Below are positions 18,180 through 26,718 of a stretch of DNA of 64,000 nt, one piece after another. The stretch covers positions 230,241 to 294,240 of the forward strand of contig CASEKC010000001.1 in NCBI GenBank assembly GCA_949288485.1, in the 5' to 3' direction. The notes below the pieces were generated by a model that saw only the letters and a list, made by a program, of their open reading frames with translations, did not search any database and was not told where the DNA came from. The first letter of the stretch is position 1; each line of letters begins with the position of its first letter. This DNA comes from an uncultured bacterium (lineage in GTDB: Bacteria > Bacillota_I > Bacilli_A > RFN20 > CAG-826). A program made the translations under genes and the position numbers.

Positions 18180-19466
18180 CTAATAAGTTAACGTAGCTAA
18201 TGGAGCTACATATACTCCATCTTCTCTTTGATAAGCTAGATCTTTAGCGGTAATAACTAACAAAAACGAAGCCTCTTTATCGTTATCAAAAATATTTGAT
18301 TTTAATTTTAATAATTTTTTTGCTGCGTTATTGATTTCTTCTTCGGTTCCGAGTTTTATTTCAATCAATCCATAATTTCCATCATCAAAAACTATTACGG
18401 CATCAATTTCGTTATCATATCTATCTCTATAATGATAAATTTTTGCATCCAGAACATCAGCATAAACTCTTAAATCTCTTATAACCAAATCTTCAAAAAG
18501 AAGTCCAAAAGTATTCATGCCTTTAAAAAGTGAGGAGGGTGTTAAACCTAATGCACAAGCTCCAATTGAAGGATCGAAAAAATGTCTAGTATTTTTACTT
18601 CTTATAGCAATTTTACTTCTTAAATTTGGATTCCATGCCTCTAGTTCGTCAATTATATAAAGTCTTCTAGCAGCTTCCATATATTTAAGAAATGTTTCGT
18701 TGGCAAAAGAATTTTCTTCGTTTAGAAAATCTTCAATAATTACACTATCAGAACATTGTGAAGAAATATTCCTAGCATAAGATCTAAAAAAGTTTCTTGC
18801 TTTTTGTTCATTTTTATCAATTTTTAAATCTTTTAATGAAAACATATCTTCGCTTACTAAAGAAGCGTAAAAAGCTTTTGCTTGAAATAAAGCAGCTTTT
18901 TCATCATCAAAAGATAAAGATAAAGGCCAACCACCTCTACAAATATAATATGAGTAATCTTCTAAAGTTTTTTCACATCTAACAATGTTAAATTTATTTT
19001 CTTTTAAATTTGACAAAGAAACTAATCCGTTACTTTCTTTGCTTTCAATCAAAGACATAGTCCTCATAACTTTTTTAACTATTCTCATACTACCAGTGTG
19101 TCTAGATATTGGTTCGTTTTTAGTGTTCGCACTATTGACACTGCCAGTTAAAATAAAATTACCAAAACTGGTAGATTTATCACATTCAAGTTTTATATTA
19201 TTCCAAATGAAAGAAATAACTTGCCATTCATCAATTAATAAAGGTTTTTTTCTATTTTTGAGAAATTTTGATGGAGATAAAGTAGCTAGTTTAATGATAT
19301 TTGCAGATGCTATTTCATCCGTTAAATCAATAATTTCTTTTGCAAATCGAGAACAAGTTGTTGATTTTCCACAACCTTTAGGACCAGATACTAAAACAGC
19401 CCCCATACAAGTTAATAAAAAATTTAATGTTTTATCAAATAGCCTAGGAACATAAGTGTTTTTCAT
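18180..19466 (-). CDS. AAA ATPase with C-terminal DUF4143, copy 1
   Basis: A 428-residue protein. Walker A GPKGCGKST (28-36) and Walker B KKPLLIDEWQ (about 73-82) are followed by the arginine-containing ILTGSVNSAN sensor region and a DUF4143-type C-terminal half. The latter contains FEDLVIRDLRVYA and a nuclease-like core with DRYDNEIDAVI then YGLIEIKLG. Proteins of this kind are common in gut bacteria and have no settled function. I place the start at the ATG at 19466, not at an upstream frame start, because a strong promoter (19474-19502) predicts transcription starting at that ATG. It belongs to the same broad family as the protein at 37637-38869 but is not closely similar to it. Confidence 0.85.
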   Translation of the reverse strand: MKNTYVPRLFDKTLNFLLTCMGAVLVSGPKGCGKSTTCSRFAKEIIDLTDEIASANIIKLATLSPSKFLKNRKKPLLIDEWQVISFIWNNIKLECDKSTSFGNFILTGSVNSANTKNEPISRHTGSMRIVKKVMRTMSLIESKESNGLVSLSNLKENKFNIVRCEKTLEDYSYYICRGGWPLSLSFDDEKAALFQAKAFYASLVSEDMFSLKDLKIDKNEQKARNFFRSYARNISSQCSDSVIIEDFLNEENSFANETFLKYMEAARRLYIIDELEAWNPNLRSKIAIRSKNTRHFFDPSIGACALGLTPSSLFKGMNTFGLLFEDLVIRDLRVYADVLDAKIYHYRDRYDNEIDAVIVFDDGNYGLIEIKLGTEEEINNAAKKLLKLKSNIFDNDKEASFLLVITAKDLAYQREDGVYVAPLATLTY

Positions 19467-19473
19467 ACATACA

Positions 19474-19502
19474 ATTATAACGATTAAATTCGTATTATTC
19501 AA
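19474..19502 (-). promoter_or_regulatory. Promoter giving a predicted leaderless mRNA
   Basis: Minus-strand TTGAAT (19497-19502), an exact 17-base spacer and TATAAT (19474-19479). The expected start site, about 7 bases on, is within a base or two of the ATG at 19466. No RBS is present upstream of that ATG. Confidence 0.75.
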
Positions 19503-19508
19503 ACATAA

Positions 19509-19577
19509 TCTGAAAAAAAACGGATTTTGATTCTGAAAAAAAAACGGATTTTGAGTCTGAAAAAAAACGGATTTATA
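19509..19577. repeat. Three tandem 23-24 bp repeats abutting the ATPase promoter
   Basis: Units start at 19509, 19532 and 19556. Each has the form TCTG, 8-9 A, CGGATTT(T/A), so the CGG trinucleotides recur at 19521, 19545 and 19568 (spacing 24 and 23). The array lies directly upstream of the -35 box of the 18180-19466 gene. It may serve as operator iterons or as an A-tract activating element. Confidence 0.85.
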
Positions 19578-19584
19578 GTCTTAT

Positions 19585-19610
19585 AAAAAACCGCTATAAA
19601 AAATTAGCGG
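19585..19610 (-). terminator. Terminator of mgsA
   Basis: Stem CCGCTA (19591-19596) with TAGCGG (19605-19610), an 8-base AT loop and U6 on the minus strand. It isolates mgsA from the repeat array. Confidence 0.8.
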
Positions 19611-19693
19611 TGAAGTGGTAACCTAAAAGTAGACACATAATATTAAATATTAAACACAAAAACTGAAATTAAACTACATAAAGTTGTAATATT

Positions 19694-20086
19694 TTAATCA
19701 ATCTTTTTACAAGGTATTCTATTTTCTTTTAAAGCATCAAGCATAATTGTTGCACTAGCTTCATTAGTTGCTAAAGGAGTATTAGTAACATCACAAAGTC
19801 TTAAAAGAGCACTTATATCTGGTTCATGGGGTTGAGAAGTTAATGGATCTCTTAAAAAGATAACTAAATCTAAAGAAGAATCCGCAATCATACTACCTAT
19901 TTGTTGATCTCCTCCTAATGGACCACTTTTTAAACAAATAATATCAAGTCCAGTAGCTCCTTTAACTAAAGTACCTGTTGTTCCAGTAGCATATACTTTA
20001 TGAAGTGATAAAACATCCTTATATTTTTTAGCGAGTTCAATCATATTATTTTTCTTTTTATCATGAGCAATTAGTGCAACTTTCAT
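19694..20086 (-). CDS. mgsA: Methylglyoxal synthase
   Basis: Converts dihydroxyacetone phosphate to methylglyoxal and phosphate, relieving sugar-phosphate stress. The 130-residue protein is almost all catalytic domain. It shows AHDKKK at 7-12, the phosphate-binding TGTTG (34-38), [10 protein letters not shown] with catalytic Asp60, FLRDPL and QPHEPD with His87/Asp90. AAGGAG precedes the ATG. It is a single-gene unit with its own terminator. Confidence 0.95.
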   Translation of the reverse strand: MKVALIAHDKKKNNMIELAKKYKDVLSLHKVYATGTTGTLVKGATGLDIICLKSGPLGGDQQIGSMIADSSLDLVIFLRDPLTSQPHEPDISALLRLCDVTNTPLATNEASATIMLDALKENRIPCKKID

Positions 20087-20177
20087 ATTTTTATATAACT
20101 CCTTTTTATTGATAATTTATACATTTAAACTTATGTATAAATTATAATTAAAAATTAAACTATTTTGAATAACATAA

Positions 20178-20211
20178 AAAAGGATATGAAGGAATTGATT
20201 CATATCCTTTT
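20178..20211 (-). terminator. Terminator of the opp operon
   Basis: A 13-bp perfect stem (AAAAGGATATGAA at 20178-20190, TTCATATCCTTTT at 20199-20211) with an 8-base loop. It lies 20 bases after the oppF stop codon, and the minus strand is U-rich at its end. Confidence 0.9.
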
Positions 20212-20230
20212 AAAAATAATATTAAAAATA

Positions 20231-21631
20231 TTAATGATCAGATTTAGAATTAGCATCTAACTCTTTAATCTCTTCTTTATATTTTTCTATTTCAGGAGTA
20301 TTAGCTAAAATCCAATGTCCTGGTAAAATTTCAACGAATCTAGGTTTTTCAACACTATAATCGTGAGATTCTTGAGGATTATAAGTGATTCTAACTCTAT
20401 TTTTTTCAGTTAATGGATTTGGTTTAGGAATTGCTGATAAAAGAGATTTTGTATATGGATGAAGAGGATGTTTAAACAATTCATCACTTGTAGCAAGTTC
20501 AACCATTTCTCCAAAATACATAACAGCAATCCTATCGCAGAAATATTTAACAACTGATAAATCGTGAGCAATAAAGAGTAAGGATAGTCCCATTTCTTCT
20601 TTTAAATCATTTAAAAGATTAATAATTTGAGCACGAATTGAAACGTCTAAAGCTGAAATAGGTTCATCACAAATTAAGAATTTTGGATTCATAACTAATG
20701 CTCTAGCAATACCAATTCTTTGTCTTTGACCGCCTGAGAATTCATGAGGATAACGATTGGTGTAATCTTCGATTAAACCAACTTTTTCCAAAGCTTCAAC
20801 GACTTTTTTGTGATTTTCAGCTCTATTATGATGACCTTGAATTTGTAAACCTTCTGAAATAATACTTTCAACTGTCATACGAGGATCAAGAGAATCGATT
20901 GGGTCTTGGAAAATCATTTGAATTTCTTGCATTAATTTTGGATCAACATGAGTATTATCATGCTTAATTTGTTTAATTTTAGCTTTTTGAACTTTAATAA
21001 TATTTTCGGCATACTCTTTAGCACTAGCAGCTTCTTTATCATGCTCTTCTTGGGAAATTTTACCGTTTTTTAAATCGGCTGCTAATTCCTTAAGTTTATT
21101 TTTAAGTCTAATCTTTGTGTACTTAATTTCTTTTTCATTCCATCTAGAACCAGCTCCAATTCTATATCCCTTATAATAAATTGAACCAGAAGTAATATTA
21201 TAAAGTCTAATAATTGAACGACCAGTTGTAGTTTTTCCACAGCCAGATTCACCAACTAAGCCAAAGCATTCTCCTTCATGAATTTGAAAAGATACATCGT
21301 GAACAGCTTTTAGTTTATATCTATTTGTACCTTTCCCGAAAAAGAAATATTGTTTTAAATGATTAACACTTAAAATAACATTATTATCAACATATTCCTG
21401 TTTAAATTTACACTTTTTCTTAATTTCCTCGATTTTTTCTTCATGAATTTCTTCATTCTTTTTTACATCATTATTTTCAAAAGAATGTTCATGTTCATCG
21501 TTATCATCATTAACTTTATCGATATTAACATTAGATTCTTGAATATCTTGATAAACATCTGGTTGATTAGCCAACAAAGTTTTTTTGGAGGATTCTAATT
21601 TCTCTTCATTAATTTTTCTTTTTTCTGACAT
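20231..21631 (-). CDS. oppF: Oligopeptide ABC transporter ATP-binding protein OppF
   Basis: ATPase of 466 residues pairing with OppD. It has Walker A GESGCGKTT (127-135), Q-loop MIFQDPIDSLDPRMTV, signature FSGGQRQR, Walker B FLICDEPISALDV, H-loop IAHDL and the Opp-type end HPLHPYTKSLLSAIP. An acidic, disordered-looking N-terminal extension of about 85 residues and a charged helical insertion (about 160-232, between Walker A and the Q-loop) make it longer than the usual 310-330. The ATG at 21631 has GGAGGG 8 bases upstream and starts one base after the oppD stop. The longer GTG start would be inferior. Confidence 0.93.
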   Translation of the reverse strand: MSEKRKINEEKLESSKKTLLANQPDVYQDIQESNVNIDKVNDDNDEHEHSFENNDVKKNEEIHEEKIEEIKKKCKFKQEYVDNNVILSVNHLKQYFFFGKGTNRYKLKAVHDVSFQIHEGECFGLVGESGCGKTTTGRSIIRLYNITSGSIYYKGYRIGAGSRWNEKEIKYTKIRLKNKLKELAADLKNGKISQEEHDKEAASAKEYAENIIKVQKAKIKQIKHDNTHVDPKLMQEIQMIFQDPIDSLDPRMTVESIISEGLQIQGHHNRAENHKKVVEALEKVGLIEDYTNRYPHEFSGGQRQRIGIARALVMNPKFLICDEPISALDVSIRAQIINLLNDLKEEMGLSLLFIAHDLSVVKYFCDRIAVMYFGEMVELATSDELFKHPLHPYTKSLLSAIPKPNPLTEKNRVRITYNPQESHDYSVEKPRFVEILPGHWILANTPEIEKYKEEIKELDANSKSDH

Positions 21632-21632
21632 A

Positions 21633-23603
21633 TTAAGCACCCTCCTTTACATTTTCTTCATGTGTTTTATTTAAGTTTTTTAAAAAATCATCGCTTTGAC
21701 CTTTTAAAGAGTTTTCAATACGAGTTTTAACAATTTTTGGCATTTCAACTTTAGGAGCACCAGGATAAAGTAACCATGTAGCGGCATAATGAGTATCACT
21801 AACCTTAAAGAATGGTGGTTCATATTTAAAATCAATAGCCATCGCATATTTACTTCTTAAAGCAAATGCATCACCTTTTGGTGGATATCTCATATCTGGT
21901 GGAGTACCGGGAATTGCTTCGAGTTTTTCTTTACTATCCACATCTGGAATTGATGAAAGCAATGCCCAAGTGTATGGATGTCGAGGATCAAAGAATACTT
22001 CATTAGCAGTTCCATATTCAACAATCTTACCAGCATACATAACAGCGACTCTATCAGCCATATTTGCAACAACGCCTAAATCGTGAGTAATAAAAATACA
22101 ACTTAAATTTCTACTTTTCTTTAACTTATTAATAAGTTCAAGAATTTGTGCTTGAATGGTAACGTCAAGAGCAGTCGTAGGTTCATCACAAATTAGAATA
22201 TCTGGATTAGCAGTTAACGCAATTGCAATAACAATTCTTTGTCTCATACCGCCAGAAAATTCAAATGGATATTGATTGAATCTTCTTTCTGGAAGAGGAA
22301 TGCCAACTTCTTTCATGACCTTTAAAGCCATTCTTTTTGCTTCTGCTTTAGTAATTTTTGTTTTATTTATATACTCTCTAGTTAAAATATCGATTTTACT
22401 TTGAACTTCTTTTTTAGATTTATATAAGTCATCGAGTTCTTTATTTCCAGAGGTTTCTTCGACCTTTTCTTCTTTTTTTGAAAGTTTGGATAAATTGATT
22501 TCTTGATTCTTTTTAGCTTTTTTTGCTAAATTTGTTTCTTTCTTTTCATTATCAATTATCTTGTTATATGCATCAACAATTTCTTGAGGTGCATTTGATA
22601 ATAAAACATTAATTTTATTATCAATCTCTAAAACCTCGTTTTCTAAAAGTGTCTTTTTTTCTACAAAATCATTCTCAAGTTCTCTAGCATAAACCTTGAT
22701 TTTAGCTTTTGCATTTTTCTTTGATTCACGAAGTGCACTTTTATATAAAGGTTTTAAAGTTTTAAAATTTAAATTAGAAAACTTTTTCTTCTCGCAATAA
22801 AATTTTTTAATTATATTTAAAGTCGAAATTTTGTCATCATCTTCTAAACTAAATTTAGATAAAAAAGAACTAACTAACTCAATTTTTTTATCTATTAATA
22901 TATTCTTTTTAGCTAAAATATCATATCTAAAATAAGTATTGTCAGAAGATTCAGAAAGTTCTTTATTATATTTTTCTTTACTTTCTTGATATTTTTTTGC
23001 TGAATCATTAATCAATCTATTTTGAGTTGAAATAAATTCACGTATATCAATAAATAATTTCTCTTTATCATCTTCCGACAGTTTTTTATTTTTAAATCTT
23101 TTTATCAATTTGTTTACATCATCAATATAAGAATTATAAACAGAATGCTCATAATTCTTATTAGCGATAGCATTACGATATTGAACTAATTCTTTTAAGA
23201 AATATTCATTATAAGTTCTTTTTAAAATATTTCTATTAATTAAAGTTGCTTCAGTTATTTGTTTACCAACTTTCATAATTGGATTTAATGAAGAAAGAGG
23301 GTCTTGGAAAATCATTCCTATTTTATGACCTCTAATTCTATGAAATTCTTCTTCACTAACTCTAACTAAATCTTCTCCTTCATAAAGAATTTGGCCACCT
23401 TCAATAATAGCATTGTTACTTAAAATTCCCATTACAGCTTTATTTGTAACAGATTTCCCACTACCTGATTCACCAACAATACAAAGGGTTTCTCCTTTAT
23501 AAAGATTAAAAGAAACACCACGAACAGCATGAACAATACCAGAATCAGCTTTAAAGCTAATTTTTAAGTTTTTTACACTTAATATTTTTTCTTTATTTTC
23601 CAT
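21633..23603 (-). CDS. oppD: Oligopeptide ABC transporter ATP-binding protein OppD with a large helical insertion
   Basis: ATPase of 656 residues, about twice the usual 335-360. Walker A GESGSGKS (44-51) and Q-loop IFQDPLSSLNPIM (98-110) are normal. A lysine/glutamate-rich, strongly helical stretch (about 125-415) interrupts the helical subdomain. The protein then resumes with EVGIPLPERR, FSGGMRQR (449-456), ICDEPTTALDV and ITHDLGVVA, and the Opp end HPYTWALLSSIPD. The reading frame is continuous, so this is a genuine insertion in an otherwise intact ATPase. It starts right after oppC. Confidence 0.92.
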   Translation of the reverse strand: MENKEKILSVKNLKISFKADSGIVHAVRGVSFNLYKGETLCIVGESGSGKSVTNKAVMGILSNNAIIEGGQILYEGEDLVRVSEEEFHRIRGHKIGMIFQDPLSSLNPIMKVGKQITEATLINRNILKRTYNEYFLKELVQYRNAIANKNYEHSVYNSYIDDVNKLIKRFKNKKLSEDDKEKLFIDIREFISTQNRLINDSAKKYQESKEKYNKELSESSDNTYFRYDILAKKNILIDKKIELVSSFLSKFSLEDDDKISTLNIIKKFYCEKKKFSNLNFKTLKPLYKSALRESKKNAKAKIKVYARELENDFVEKKTLLENEVLEIDNKINVLLSNAPQEIVDAYNKIIDNEKKETNLAKKAKKNQEINLSKLSKKEEKVEETSGNKELDDLYKSKKEVQSKIDILTREYINKTKITKAEAKRMALKVMKEVGIPLPERRFNQYPFEFSGGMRQRIVIAIALTANPDILICDEPTTALDVTIQAQILELINKLKKSRNLSCIFITHDLGVVANMADRVAVMYAGKIVEYGTANEVFFDPRHPYTWALLSSIPDVDSKEKLEAIPGTPPDMRYPPKGDAFALRSKYAMAIDFKYEPPFFKVSDTHYAATWLLYPGAPKVEMPKIVKTRIENSLKGQSDDFLKNLNKTHEENVKEGA

Positions 23604-23605
23604 AA

Positions 23606-25543
23606 CTATTCACTTCCTTTCAAGGATGGATTAAAGGCATCACGTAATCCATTACCAAATAAATTAAAACTAATCATCATAAGTGCAACAATTACTGAAG
23701 GCCATATAATTAAATATGGATAAGAGTTAATATACATTTGATTTTCTGAAAGTGTAACACCTAAAGATGGTAATCCTTGTAAACCTAAATTAAGATAGGA
23801 AATAGTTGCTTCATTAAAAATAACACTAGGAATAATTAAAACACAACTTGTAACAAGTGTACCAATGGAGTTTGGTAAAATATGTTTGAAAATAAGTCTG
23901 AAATCATTAGCGCCTAAAGTTCTAGCGGCTAAAACATATTCTCTTCCTTTAAACCTATAAAATTGAGATCTTGTTAATGATGAAACACCAATCCATCCGG
24001 TTAAACATAAAGCAAGAACGAATGTACCAAAGTTATTTCCTAAATGTAAAATACATAAAGTCATAACAACAATCCATGGGATTCCAGATAAGATATCAGT
24101 AAATCTTTCCATTACTATATCGATGTTTCCACCAAAATATCCAGAAATAGATCCCCAAATAATACCAAATGTAATACAAACTGCTGCAGTTCCTATACCT
24201 AAAAGTAAAGAAGTTCTTAAACCTGCAAAAATTGAATGTAACAAATCTTTTCCATAACGATCGGTACCTAACAAGTAAACAGGCATTGAATCATAACCAA
24301 GTTGACGATATTTAAGTACTTCGGCAGTTACAGAATAAACACCTAATCTTGTATCAAGTGTTTGAGAAATAACTTTTGTAACAGGACATTTATCTTCATT
24401 TAAAATAACAAAAGATTCAGGTCCTTTAGAAAAATCATAAGACATCCAGCCGTTTTGTATATATGTATTTAATTCTGTTTGTCCAATTACAACATTTGTA
24501 TGTCCAAACTTAGCTAAATAAGTATCATAAACAAAATTACATCTAACTAATGTTGAATCAAAGACACCTTTATTTCCTGTACAGTTCCAGTATCCAAGGT
24601 TTTCTTTTCCATTAGTAGATCTAGTTGTTCTAACCATTTTGTTTGCATCATCAAAGAAAATTTCATTTAAAGTTGATTGTTCTTCTTCGTTTGATGAAGT
24701 TAAAGTACAAGATTTAATTAAAATTTGTGTAGCGATGCCTTCTTCATAATCTAAAGTAAAAACAATTGAACAATTACTATAAGCTTTTTCTTCTAATCCA
24801 GCGTCAATAACAAAATCAGTTAAATTAAGAGAAAGATCTGAAAAATATTTACTATCTTCTCTTATTATTAATGTTTGTTGAACATTATCATCGTCTAAAT
24901 AAGTAAACGAAATATTATAATTTCCTAAAACATATGAATTAGCTGTGGTTTGATTGCCCATTTCAATATTCAATTGATAGTCGTTACTAAAATTTAATGT
25001 TGTAGGATAACTATTTAAAACCGAACTTGATGTTGAAGAAACAGAACTATAAAAATTAACATAACCACCAAATGCATAATCATTGACAGTGTTAATTTTT
25101 GTTTCTTTTAATTCTAAAGATCCATCGATAACAGCTTCTTTAGAAAAACCACCAGGAGTTTCATTTTTTGTATCATAAGCTATTTGGAAATTTTCATATT
25201 TTTTTGTGCCATCCCAGAAACCAGTTCCAGCAGGAAATAATTTTGGTTCTAAGAATTGTTCACTTAAATGTGGATTATCTATATCACTTGGCAAGGCCTC
25301 AGGTAAAATAATAGCTCCGAGAATTAAAATACCTAAAATAATACCACCTGCGACAGATGATTTATTTTTGCAAAATCTTTTAAAAGCGTCTTTTAAGAAA
25401 GTTGTAGGTTTGCTCTCGAATTTAACATCGTGAATTCGTTCATCCTTATTAACAATCTCAAAATCAGTTTTACTAATTTCAACTTGTTGATCATTATTAT
25501 TTGAATCTATATATTCAAATAATTCTTTTTTATTTTCTTCCAT
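23606..25543 (-). CDS. oppC: Oligopeptide ABC transporter permease OppC with a giant extracytoplasmic insertion
   Basis: Permease of 645 residues (usual length about 300-350). A polar cytoplasmic N-terminus leads to TM1 (about 64-82). Then come about 300 residues predicted outside the membrane, rich in Asn, Thr and Tyr and containing several cysteines. The canonical LLGTDRYGKDLLHSIFAGLR (from about 424) follows, then the remaining helices and the EAA loop AARTLGANDFRLIFKHILPN. The ATG at 25543 begins one base after the oppB stop, so I prefer it to an upstream in-frame start inside oppB. The insertion could be a substrate-receptor docking domain, but this is inferred. Confidence 0.92.
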   Translation of the reverse strand: MEENKKELFEYIDSNNNDQQVEISKTDFEIVNKDERIHDVKFESKPTTFLKDAFKRFCKNKSSVAGGIILGILILGAIILPEALPSDIDNPHLSEQFLEPKLFPAGTGFWDGTKKYENFQIAYDTKNETPGGFSKEAVIDGSLELKETKINTVNDYAFGGYVNFYSSVSSTSSSVLNSYPTTLNFSNDYQLNIEMGNQTTANSYVLGNYNISFTYLDDDNVQQTLIIREDSKYFSDLSLNLTDFVIDAGLEEKAYSNCSIVFTLDYEEGIATQILIKSCTLTSSNEEEQSTLNEIFFDDANKMVRTTRSTNGKENLGYWNCTGNKGVFDSTLVRCNFVYDTYLAKFGHTNVVIGQTELNTYIQNGWMSYDFSKGPESFVILNEDKCPVTKVISQTLDTRLGVYSVTAEVLKYRQLGYDSMPVYLLGTDRYGKDLLHSIFAGLRTSLLLGIGTAAVCITFGIIWGSISGYFGGNIDIVMERFTDILSGIPWIVVMTLCILHLGNNFGTFVLALCLTGWIGVSSLTRSQFYRFKGREYVLAARTLGANDFRLIFKHILPNSIGTLVTSCVLIIPSVIFNEATISYLNLGLQGLPSLGVTLSENQMYINSYPYLIIWPSVIVALMMISFNLFGNGLRDAFNPSLKGSE

Positions 25544-25544
25544 A

Positions 25545-26582
25545 CTATTTCTTTGCCCCCATTCTAATACGAGGATCGACAATACCATAACTTAAATCGA
25601 CAAGTAAATTAGCAGCCAATCCGATAAGAGTAAAAATAGCCATATCAACCATTAAAACATTGTAGTCTTTAGCGGTTAAAGCATCAGTAAACAATCTACC
25701 AATACCAGGTATTCCATATAAATTTTCTAGAATCATTGAACCAGATAAAATACCAATAAATTGTCCAATAATCATCGGAACAATCGGAACCATACTATTT
25801 CTTAAAGCGTGTCTAATAACACATTGTGTTTTTGTCAAGCCTTTAGTTCTTGCAAGTAAAAGGAAATCACTTGACATAATTTCGCAAAGTTCTGCTCTAG
25901 TATATCGAGTAAATCCAGCAATTGTACCAAAAGATAAGGCACAAACAGGAATAATAAATGCTTTTGCTTGTTCAGCAGCACTTGCTCCGGTTGATGGCCA
26001 TTGTGAAGGTAACCAACCTGTATTATAAGCAAGAATTAAAAGTAAGAAAGTAATTGTAATAAAACTTGGAATAGAAATCATAATCATAACTAAAGTAGAG
26101 ATGACATGATCTGTAAGTTTATTCTTTTTTAAAGCGGCAATGATACCGAATAAGAATCCCAATGGAACAGAAATAAAAATACTAATAACATTTAATTCCA
26201 TCGTAACCGGTAATCTTTCACCAATAATGGCAATAGCACTTGAATTTACACTGATTGATGTAGATGTACCCCAATCCCATCTAGTTACAACATTAACTAC
26301 AAAATTCCAATATTGAGTTAAAATTGGAGTTTGATAAATATAATGTGTGATATTGAATGTATCTTCATATTTATACAAATAATCACCTAAAGAAGGATTA
26401 ATTTCGGTTAATTCCATCATATATCCTAAATGAATTTGATCACGATAATAAGCTTGAACTTGTGCTGGGAAACCTGCAGGTGGAGTAGGTGGCAACATTT
26501 TCATTAAAATGAAAGTTAAGCTTAAAATGATAAAAGCCGTAAAGAATATTAAAATTACTCTCTTAAAGAAATAACTTTTCAT
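25545..26582 (-). CDS. oppB: Oligopeptide ABC transporter permease OppB
   Basis: Permease of 345 residues with six predicted transmembrane helices, near the normal length. N-terminal FKRVILIFFTAFIILSLTF and MKMLPPTPP are typical of OppB/DppB. The EAA loop ARTKGLTKTQCVIRHALRNS (about 240-259) and the NLYGIPGIGRLFTDA motif are present, and the end is VDLSYGIVDPRIR. A moderately long loop follows TM1. RBS GGAG lies before the ATG. It is the first gene after the oppA hairpin, in the order A-B-C-D-F. Confidence 0.95.
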   Translation of the reverse strand: MKSYFFKRVILIFFTAFIILSLTFILMKMLPPTPPAGFPAQVQAYYRDQIHLGYMMELTEINPSLGDYLYKYEDTFNITHYIYQTPILTQYWNFVVNVVTRWDWGTSTSISVNSSAIAIIGERLPVTMELNVISIFISVPLGFLFGIIAALKKNKLTDHVISTLVMIMISIPSFITITFLLLILAYNTGWLPSQWPSTGASAAEQAKAFIIPVCALSFGTIAGFTRYTRAELCEIMSSDFLLLARTKGLTKTQCVIRHALRNSMVPIVPMIIGQFIGILSGSMILENLYGIPGIGRLFTDALTAKDYNVLMVDMAIFTLIGLAANLLVDLSYGIVDPRIRMGAKK

Positions 26583-26644
26583 TTTCTTTCTTCTCCTTTC
26601 TTAATAATAATTAATCATTTTATTTTAAAATAATTAATTACTTA

Positions 26645-26676
26645 AAGAAAGTGCTATTTTTAAATAGCACTTTCTT
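26645..26676 (-). terminator. Strong hairpin between oppA and oppB
   Basis: A 14-15 bp perfect stem (from AAGAAAGTGC at 26645 to GCACTTTCTT at 26676) with a very small loop. The U-tract on the minus strand is broken. It probably gives partial termination or protects the oppA 3' end, allowing more OppA than transporter, as is common for binding-protein operons. Confidence 0.8.
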
Positions 26677-26718
26677 AATTACAAATAATTTTTTTAAATA
26701 ACTATTTAATCGTTATAA

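Noticed and set aside
18985-19455. A 156-codon plus-strand frame antisense to the first DUF4143 ATPase
   Set aside because: Composition mirrors the opposite strand's gene, no RBS or promoter is seen, and the motifs of the minus-strand ATPase are clear.
19509-19577. The tandem repeats as a CRISPR remnant
   Set aside because: The units are contiguous with no spacers, and no cas gene is present.
19611-19640. Resemblance of GGTAACCTAAAAGTAGACAC to an insertion-sequence end
   Set aside because: No transposase, second inverted repeat or target duplication was found nearby. I could not tie it to a known element from memory.
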